From: Actinomycetes bacterium
GTDB taxonomy: Bacteria > Actinomycetota > Actinomycetes > Propionibacteriales > Propionibacteriaceae
Length of the DNA stretch: 6,199 bases
Assembly: GCA_029778515.1 (NCBI GenBank)
Contig: JAKOQD010000276.1
Coordinates: 1-6,199, forward strand
Direction: 5' to 3'
This document shows positions 1-6,199 of this stretch, one piece after another. Both the position numbers and the translations under genes were made by a program. Below the pieces are notes generated by a model, which made no database searches, was not told the origin of the DNA, and saw only the letters and a list, made by a program, of their open reading frames with translations. The stretch's first letter is position 1. Every line of letters begins with the position of its first letter.

Positions 1-162
1 CTCCGGATCGAGGCCGATTCCCTGGTGACCGAACTCGGCCACGGCGCGGACCGGTTGGTGGTCAGCGGCAGTGACGTCCGGCTCTGGGCTTGGCTCAGCG
101 GACGCGGCACTCCGGACTGGGTGACCGGCGCGGACGGATTCCAGCCGACCCTACTCGGGTAG
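1..162 (+). CDS. C-terminal end of a gene running in from the left edge; possible mycothiol-dependent maleylpyruvate isomerase-like protein
   Basis: Frame 1 is open from the first base to a TAG at 160-162 and gives the last 53 residues of a protein. The other two plus frames both hit TGA within this stretch. The tail contains a VVSGS...LWAWLSGRG segment. This resembles the C-terminal 'x-V-x-G-x-x-x-x-L-x-x-W-L-x-G-R' pattern of the actinobacterial maleylpyruvate isomerase / DinB-like mycothiol-dependent family (TIGR03083-type). Such genes are sometimes found between uvrB/terC and uvrA in actinobacteria, which fits this position. The metal-binding N-terminal half lies outside the window, so the family call is an inference from a short tail; that the frame is coding is better supported. 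The gene converges on terC and overlaps its 3' end by 12 bases. Confidence 0.6.
   Translation, partial: LRIEADSLVTELGHGADRLVVSGSDVRLWAWLSGRGTPDWVTGADGFQPTLLG
151..162. other. Overlapping convergent stop codons in a near-palindrome
   Basis: The 12 bases ctactcgggtag carry a TAG stop on the plus strand at 160-162 and, read on the minus strand, the TAG stop of terC at 151-153. The outer four bases on each side (ctac/gtag) are exact inverted copies. Both genes therefore read through each other's stop region, and their mRNAs must overlap at the 3' ends. No intrinsic terminator (GC stem plus U run) is visible for either gene near here. Confidence 0.85.
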
Positions 163-1125
163 TGCGTCGCTGCGCCGGGACTTGACCAGGCTGGCCACGG
201 TGGTCACCCCGAGGGTTACCAGGATGAAGGTCAGCGACGCCCAGATCGGGATCTCGCCGTTGAAGCCGAGCCGCTCGTCCCAGTGGTACTCGTGCATGGC
301 GTGCAGCACCAGCTTCACCCCGATGAACGCCAACACCACCGAGAGTCCAACCGCCAGATAGACCAGGCGTTGCAGCAGCCCGCCGATCAGGAAGTACAGC
401 TGGCGCAGGCCCATCAGCGCGAACACGTTCGCCGCGAAGACCAGGTAGGGCTCCTGGGTGAGACCGTAGATCGCTGGAATCGAGTCCAGGGCGAAGAGCA
501 GGTCGGTGGTGCCGAGGGCCACGATCACAAAGAACATCGGCGTGATCAGCCGCTTGCCCGCCGCCACGACCGTCAGCTTGGTGCCGTGGAAATCGGGTGT
601 GGACGGCAGCGTCCGCTTCACCCAGCGCATCACCGCGTTCTCGGTGGCCTCTTCCTCCTCATCGTGCTGGCGATAGTCGATGTAGAGCTTGGCGGCGGTC
701 CAGATCAGGAAGGCACCGAACAGGAAGAACACCCAACTGAACCGCTCGATCGCCGCCGCGCCGAGGGCGATGAAGATGCCACGGAACACGAGGGCGAGCA
801 CGATGCCGACCATCAGTGCGAACTGCTGCAACTGCCTGGGCACCCGCAGGTTGGCCATGATGATGACGAAGATGAACAGGTTGTCGATGCTGAGGCTGTA
901 CTCGGTCAGCCAGCCGGCGAAGAACTCGCCGGCGAAGCGGGCACCAGCGAACCACCACACGCCCAGCCCGAACAGCACCGCCAGCCCGGAGAAGATGCCG
1001 ATCGCAGTACCGGCTTCACGCATGGACGGTTCGTGCGGACGCCGGCCGATCACGACCAGGTCGACGATCAGCACCGCGGCCATGATCGCGATCGTTACCA
1101 GCCAGACCTCGAGCGTCACATGCAT
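151..1125 (-). CDS. TerC family integral membrane protein, Alx-like (probable metal ion exporter)
   Basis: Encodes 324 residues of a polytopic inner-membrane protein of the TerC family (Pfam TerC). The Alx branch, which this resembles, is linked in other bacteria to manganese export and alkaline or tellurite stress; the substrate here is inferred. Two family signature segments are present, each with an acidic residue in a membrane helix: SIDN at 79-82 and FALDSIPAI at 211-219. About eight to nine hydrophobic helices are visible, with a charged cytoplasmic loop around 152-172 (HDEEEEATENAV). The ATG at 1125 is preferred over the upstream GTG at 1146. It has GGGAGA eight bases upstream, and the MHVT...RRPHEPS N-terminus matches actinobacterial relatives as I recall them. 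It follows uvrB by 58 nt in the same direction; no promoter, terminator or manganese riboswitch is seen in that gap. The protein looks intact. Confidence 0.93.
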   Translation of the reverse strand: MHVTLEVWLVTIAIMAAVLIVDLVVIGRRPHEPSMREAGTAIGIFSGLAVLFGLGVWWFAGARFAGEFFAGWLTEYSLSIDNLFIFVIIMANLRVPRQLQQFALMVGIVLALVFRGIFIALGAAAIERFSWVFFLFGAFLIWTAAKLYIDYRQHDEEEEATENAVMRWVKRTLPSTPDFHGTKLTVVAAGKRLITPMFFVIVALGTTDLLFALDSIPAIYGLTQEPYLVFAANVFALMGLRQLYFLIGGLLQRLVYLAVGLSVVLAFIGVKLVLHAMHEYHWDERLGFNGEIPIWASLTFILVTLGVTTVASLVKSRRSDALPE

Positions 1126-1133
1126 CGCAGCAG

Positions 1134-1139
1134 TCTCCC
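1134..1139 (-). promoter_or_regulatory. Ribosome binding site of the terC-family gene
   Basis: On the minus strand GGGAGA lies eight bases upstream of the ATG at 1123-1125. It decides the start: the longer reading from GTG at 1146 would place this site inside the coding region. Confidence 0.75.
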
Positions 1140-1183
1140 ACGGCACTTCCGGGACACACCAACCACCGGCTGCGGGCGAGGCC

Positions 1184-3265
<2,082 letters not shown>

Positions 3266-3275
3266 GAGGAAGAGC

Positions 3276-3932
3276 CTATGCGTCCCCTCTGACATTCCGT
3301 TTCGCCCGCCAACCGGGCGCTGCGGGGGGTTCGTTCCTGGTGAATTCGCGCCACAACTTGTCCACCTGCTCGCGCAGTTCGCCCAGACCACCGTTGTTGG
3401 TGATCACCACATCGGCGGCCGCCAGTCGCGCTTCGCGACTGGCCTGGGCACCGATCCGGGCCAGCGCCTCTGCCTCGCTAAGACCGTCGCGGACGCGGAC
3501 TCGGGCCAACTGCACGCCCGGGTCGACGTCGACCACGACCACCAGGTCGAAGGCGTCCTGCTGCCCGGTCTCGACCAGCAGCGGGATCATCTGCACGACC
3601 ACCGACCCCGGCTCAGCGGACGCGACCAACTCGGCCGCGCGCTCCCGAACCGCCGGGTGGATGATGCGTTCCAGGTCGCGGCGCGCGTCCGTGTCCGCGA
3701 AGACCAGGCGCCCGAGCGCGGGCCGGTCGAGGCTGCCGTCGGCGCGCAGCACGCCGGTCCCGAACCGCTCAACCACCGCGACCAGACCGGGCGAACCGGG
3801 TTCGACCACCTCCCGGGCCAGCAGGTCGGCATCGATCACCACTGCGCCATGCGCGGCCAGCAGATCCGCGACCGTCGACTTCCCGGACGCGATCCCGCCG
3901 GTGAGCCCCACCAGCACCGTCGACCCGCTCAT
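3276..3932 (-). CDS. coaE: Dephospho-CoA kinase
   Basis: Catalyses the last step of coenzyme A synthesis in the cytosol: ATP-dependent phosphorylation of the 3'-hydroxyl of the ribose of dephospho-CoA. The 218 residues are the typical length of a single-domain CoaE. The P-loop is GGIASGKS (12-19), the substrate-side DAD is at 34-36, the conserved IIHP lies in the LERIIHPAV segment (about 88-96), the core strand motif is IPLLVE, and the lid/adenine region near the C-terminus reads [19 protein letters not shown] followed by NNG. There is no C-terminal UPF0157/GrpB extension as found in mycobacterial CoaE. The ATG at 3930-3932 overlaps the TGA of the upstream gene as ATGA. No clear ribosome binding site precedes it, so translation is probably coupled to the upstream membrane-protein gene. 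uvrB starts directly after it. The enzyme appears complete. Confidence 0.96.
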   Translation of the reverse strand: MSGSTVLVGLTGGIASGKSTVADLLAAHGAVVIDADLLAREVVEPGSPGLVAVVERFGTGVLRADGSLDRPALGRLVFADTDARRDLERIIHPAVRERAAELVASAEPGSVVVQMIPLLVETGQQDAFDLVVVVDVDPGVQLARVRVRDGLSEAEALARIGAQASREARLAAADVVITNNGGLGELREQVDKLWREFTRNEPPAAPGWRAKRNVRGDA

Positions 3933-4675
3933 CCGAAGTTCGAGCTCAGTTGGTCGGCGATGTCCTGGGCCTGCAGCGCGCGCTCGGAGTCGGGCTTCGC
4001 GGTGAGCGTCTGCACCACCAGCAGCGAGTTGTCGTCGGCGTCCACCCAGAGCTGACCGATCAGGCGTGCCGCCGTCTTCCCGATCTTGCCCGTACCGACG
4101 ATGCGCGCCGCGTCCGTGCTGCCGAAGCTGACGTCCTCCGGTTCGTCCAGGCTTCCCTTGAAGGAGCCGAGCCTGCCCTTCATCGCTCCGGTGATCCGCT
4201 CGGTGGCGCTCAGCCCCGAGTTGTCCAGCAGCCGCACCAGCACCCGGTTCGTGCCGCAGGTCGCCACGGCCAGCTGATCGCTGGTGTTGTCGAGCGTCCA
4301 GCCGTCCGGCAGGGTCGCGGCGTAGCCCCCCAGCTCCAGGGGAGTGCCGGACTCCGGTTCCTCTTCGTACTCGTAGATCGTCTCCTCGGGTGCAGCCGCT
4401 GTGAACGAAACCTCGGAGCTTTCGCCATCCCCGGAGTTCCGACTGACGCTACCGATGAAGCCCAGCGCCACGATGCCCACGATCGATCCGATCACCACAC
4501 GCCGTGCGGTGCCATCTGACTTCTCGGTGTCGGCCGACCAGTCAGAGATCTGTGCTGGTGGTGCCGGTACCACCAGCGGCGCCGACGACGCGCCTGGACC
4601 GGGCTCGGTGACCGCACCCATGTCGCCCGGCTCGGTCGGGTAGTTCTCGAACTGCGTGGGGTTCTGGTCGGACAT
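3929..4675 (-). CDS. Uncharacterised single-pass membrane protein with N-terminal FENYP motif (paralogue B)
   Basis: The function is not known to me. The 248-residue protein has a proline- and acid-rich cytoplasmic segment (1-57) containing FENYP at 9-13, then RR and one hydrophobic helix (about 60-77). An acidic linker (EYEEEPESG) and a compact extracytoplasmic domain of about 135 residues follow, beginning near LELGGYAATLPDGWTL and ending in SSNFG. The arginines before the helix predict an N-in, C-out topology. There is no lipobox or cleavable signal peptide; the domain has a single cysteine. The C-terminal domain looks like the small secreted alpha/beta domains of actinobacterial 'hypothetical' proteins (DUF1795/PsbP-like at best, unproven). 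It aligns along its whole length with the preceding gene, so the two are tandem paralogues. Its ATG shares one base with that gene's TGA (TGATG) and has its own site GGGAGAG; its own TGA overlaps the coaE ATG. Confidence 0.88.
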   Translation of the reverse strand: MSDQNPTQFENYPTEPGDMGAVTEPGPGASSAPLVVPAPPAQISDWSADTEKSDGTARRVVIGSIVGIVALGFIGSVSRNSGDGESSEVSFTAAAPEETIYEYEEEPESGTPLELGGYAATLPDGWTLDNTSDQLAVATCGTNRVLVRLLDNSGLSATERITGAMKGRLGSFKGSLDEPEDVSFGSTDAARIVGTGKIGKTAARLIGQLWVDADDNSLLVVQTLTAKPDSERALQAQDIADQLSSNFG

Positions 4676-5334
4676 CAGAAGTTCTCTCCCACTGCACGCA
4701 CGATCTCGGCCGCCTCGGTGGTGTAACTGCTGCGCGAGGCCTCGGTGAGCAGCCGGACGGCAATCAGGCCTTCACCTTCGGTGAGCCACAGGTTGGACAG
4801 AATCCGGACGTGGACACCATGGAGTTCTGCGGTTCCGGTCAGGGTCGCGCGGTCGAAGCGACCGGACGATGAATCCACCGGTTCCTCCATCCGCCGACTC
4901 GTGTAGTCGGTGGGCACCAACGCCCCGGTCTGTTCGCCGATCACGTTGATGGCCTGCTCGCCATCGAACCGGCGCACTGCGGCGATCTTCACGGTATTGC
5001 CGGCTCTCGTCAGCGTCGCAGCTTCGCCGTCCGCTGACAGCTCGTACGTCCAGTTCAGCGGCACGCTGATCTCGTGGTCGGCCAGCAGGAACGAGCCAGC
5101 GTCCGCTTCGTGGTCGCCGTCGTCGTCCACGTTCAGTGCGATGCCCAGCCCGACCGCAACCGGAACACCGATCATCAAGGCGAGCATGACCCGACGACTG
5201 GGTCGCCTTGTCCGCGGCGGAATCGAGTACGGCTTCGCCGGGGTCACCACTCCGCTGACGGGCTCGGCAGCGACATCGTCCTGAGCAGCGAACGTCGGCG
5301 CGGGCGGATAGTTCTCGAAGCGGTTGTCCGTCAC
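4675..5334 (-). CDS. Uncharacterised single-pass membrane protein with N-terminal FENYP motif (paralogue A)
   Basis: The function is not known to me. With the GTG at 5332-5334 as start, the protein has 219 residues: a short cytoplasmic segment with FENYP at 6-10, a very basic stretch RTRRPSRR (41-48), one membrane helix (about 49-69), an acidic DDDGDHEAD linker and an extracytoplasmic domain of roughly 140 residues ending in VGENF. Topology by the positive-inside rule is N-in, C-out. This start is chosen because AGGGGG lies five bases upstream and because VTDNRFENYP then lines up with MSDQNPTQFENYP of the next gene. ATG at 5355 would add seven residues but has no ribosome binding site. A still longer reading from 5418 would begin inside the rpsA terminator. 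The domain aligns with that of the next gene (VPLNWTYELS with LPDGWTLDNT; SNLWLTEGEGLIAVRLLT with GQLWVDADDNSLLVVQTLT). It is the first gene after the terminator and so probably heads the coaE-uvrB transcript. Confidence 0.86.
   Translation of the reverse strand: MTDNRFENYPPAPTFAAQDDVAAEPVSGVVTPAKPYSIPPRTRRPSRRVMLALMIGVPVAVGLGIALNVDDDGDHEADAGSFLLADHEISVPLNWTYELSADGEAATLTRAGNTVKIAAVRRFDGEQAINVIGEQTGALVPTDYTSRRMEEPVDSSSGRFDRATLTGTAELHGVHVRILSNLWLTEGEGLIAVRLLTEASRSSYTTEAAEIVRAVGENF
4684..4690 (-). promoter_or_regulatory. Ribosome binding site of membrane-protein paralogue B
   Basis: GGGAGAG on the minus strand lies eight bases upstream of the ATG at 4673-4675, inside the last codons of the preceding gene. 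It supports this start and independent as well as coupled initiation. Confidence 0.7.
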
Positions 5335-5380
5335 GGCCGCCCCCTGGGGGTACATGCCGCCAAGTTTGCCAGAGCCGATG
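5335..5380 (-). other. Short leader between the rpsA terminator and the next gene
   Basis: These 46 bases must hold the start of any separate transcript for the five downstream minus-strand genes. I see no convincing -10/-35 pair in them; the promoter may overlap the terminator or rpsA itself, or expression may depend on read-through. Confidence 0.4.
5340..5345 (-). promoter_or_regulatory. Ribosome binding site of membrane-protein paralogue A
   Basis: AGGGGG on the minus strand lies five bases upstream of the GTG at 5332-5334 and favours that start over ATG 5355. It is the right half of an 11-base run ccccctggggg (5340-5350, plus strand), so the site could pair with the C run just upstream of it. 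Confidence 0.55.
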
Positions 5381-5421
5381 AAAAAGCGACGTGCCCCCCA
5401 CCAAGCGGTGAGGGGCACGTC
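5381..5421 (-). terminator. Intrinsic terminator of rpsA
   Basis: On the minus strand, 14 bases after the rpsA stop codon, lies a stem of 15 pairs. The arms are 5407-5421 and 5388-5402, the loop is GCUU (5403-5406), and one U-G wobble (5411/5398) interrupts Watson-Crick pairing. The ten outermost pairs (gacgtgcccc with ggggcacgtc) are perfect. GC and a run of five U (5381-5385) follow the stem. This is a textbook Rho-independent terminator oriented for rpsA. It separates rpsA from the downstream membrane-protein/coaE/uvrB run. Confidence 0.92.
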
Positions 5422-5434
5422 GTTACTGGCTGGG

Positions 5435-6199
5435 TCAGCGACCGCCGGTCAGCTTCTCGCGGAGCGCCTGCAGCGCCTCGTCGGAAGCCAGCGAACCCTC
5501 GGGGGCCGACGTGTCGGCTGCACCCGCGGAGTAGGCGGCGGTGTTGGCCTCGGTGACCGCGGCCTGCACGTCGGCAGCCTCGGCCTCCTCGACCTGCTTC
5601 TTGTGGGCTTCCCAACGGGCCTGGGCCTCGGCGTACTGCTGCTCCCAAGCGCGCTGCTGCGCCTCGTAACCGGGCTTCCACTCCTGGGTCTCCGGATCGA
5701 AGCCCTCGGGGTAGATGTAGTTGCCCTGCTCGTCGTAGGACGCCGACATGCCGTACAGCGCGGGGTCGAAGTCGTCCGCGGCGATGTCGACACCCTCGTT
5801 GGCCTGCTTGAGGCTCAGCGAGATCCGGCGACGCTCCAGGTCGATGTCGATGATCTTGACCAGGACCTCGTCGTTGACGGTGACGACCTGCTCGGGGATC
5901 TCGACGTGGCGCTCGGCGAGCTCGGACACGTGCACCAGGCCCTCGATGCCCTCCTCGACCCGGACGAACGCACCGAACGGCACCAGCTTGGTGACCTTGC
6001 CCGGCACGATCTGGCCGATCTGGTGGGTGCGCGCGAAGGTCTGCCACGGATCCTCCTGCGTCGCCTTCAGCGACAGGGAGACGCGCTCGCGGTCCATCTC
6101 GACGCTCAGCACCTCGACGGTGACCTCGTCGCCTACCTAGACGACCTCGGACGGGTGGTCGATGTGCTTCCAGGACAGCTCGGAGACGTGCACCAGGCC
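5435..6199 (-). CDS. rpsA: 30S ribosomal protein S1 (bS1), 3' part, cut by the window edge and carrying an in-frame TAG
   Basis: bS1 binds mRNA on the small ribosomal subunit and is essential in most bacteria that have it. The frame entering at 6199 reads GLVHVSELSWKHIDHPSEVV, then TAG (6137-6139), then VGDEVTVEVLSVEMDRERVS. This is the second half of the third of the four S1 (OB-fold) domains. A complete fourth S1 domain follows, from about GQIVPGKVTKLVPFGAF to RRRISLSLKQAN. The end is an acidic, alanine-rich actinobacterial tail with YDEQGNYIYPEGFDPET and closing LREKLTGGR. Both sides of the TAG lie in one frame and match S1 without a gap, so this is a substitution rather than a frameshift. 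Without the stop the gene is ordinary. If the stop is real, the product ends within domain 3, unless translation restarts at GTG 6112 or ATG 6097, which would give only domain 4 plus the tail. The terminator at 5381-5421 follows directly. If confirmed, the correct type would be pseudogene or truncated gene. Confidence 0.93.
6137..6139 (-). other. In-frame amber (TAG) codon inside rpsA
   Basis: The plus-strand triplet cta at 6137-6139 reads TAG in the rpsA frame, between ...HPSEVV and VGDEVTV.... As I recall it, the M. tuberculosis RpsA sequence has Q at this place (SEVVQVGDEV), so CAG to TAG, a G-to-A change at 6139 on the plus strand, would explain it. The following codon is GTA, the only valine codon of that kind in the visible part of the gene; the others end in C or G. 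Confidence 0.95.

Noticed and set aside
1084..1093. Palindrome gatcgcgatc in the terC start region
   Set aside because: A ten-base GC-rich palindrome inside coding sequence is expected by chance in such DNA, and no second copy or flanking structure was seen near it.
1126..1183. Possible terminator or yybP-ykoY riboswitch in the uvrB-terC gap
   Set aside because: Only 58 nt, no stable stem followed by U run, and too short for the riboswitch fold.
3266..3420. Possible SOS (LexA) box upstream of uvrB, from GAACGAAC on the minus strand
   Set aside because: It is a direct repeat rather than the inverted GAAC-N4-GTTC form, and it lies inside coaE; no inverted match was found.
5335..5418. Longer N-terminus of paralogue A starting at 5418 (MPLTAWWGARR...)
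   Set aside because: The start would lie inside the stem of the rpsA terminator, with no ribosome binding site. The GTG at 5334 has one and matches the neighbour's N-terminus.
5435..6112. Reading the rpsA 3' part as a free-standing 225-residue protein starting at GTG 6112
   Set aside because: Sequence upstream of the GTG, through the TAG to the window edge, remains collinear S1-domain sequence in the same frame, so the GTG is an internal valine of rpsA and not a natural gene start.

Overview
The window is GC-rich, gene-dense chromosomal DNA from an actinobacterium. The actinobacterial RpsA and UvrB sequence types, the gene order rpsA ... coaE - uvrB - terC and the G/C-ending codons all point there. 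The family cannot be fixed from the sequence alone. No mobile element, CRISPR array, tRNA or rRNA was seen, and no stretch over 300 bases lacks a gene.

Layout, read along the minus strand from the right edge. The 3' half of rpsA (ribosomal protein bS1) enters at 6199 and ends at 5435, followed at once by a strong intrinsic terminator (5381-5421). A compact five-gene run follows: two tandem, diverged paralogues for unknown single-pass membrane proteins (5334-4675 and 4675-3929), then coaE (dephospho-CoA kinase), uvrB (excision-repair helicase subunit) and an Alx-like TerC membrane transporter gene (1125-151). The first three junctions are overlaps or near-abutments (TGATG, ATGA, then a gap of 10 nt or an overlap of 20 nt, depending on the uvrB start). 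terC follows uvrB after 58 nt with its own good ribosome binding site. On the plus strand, the last 53 codons of a convergent gene occupy 1-162, and its stop codon overlaps the terC stop region.

How the genes work together: rpsA, coaE and uvrB are housekeeping genes often near one another in actinobacteria. The two 'FENYP' membrane proteins are the unexplained insertion between rpsA and coaE, and their co-translation with coaE suggests shared expression rather than a shared pathway.

The most striking observation is an in-frame TAG codon (6137-6139, minus strand) inside the otherwise intact third S1 domain of rpsA. It sits where close actinobacterial homologues have glutamine, which would be one C-to-T change from CAG. 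The next codon is also atypical (GTA). Sequencing or assembly error is the leading explanation, but a real truncation would be notable. The second observation is the paralogous membrane-protein pair, each with the same short cytoplasmic N-terminal motif. I did not find convincing evidence of a wholly new multi-gene system.
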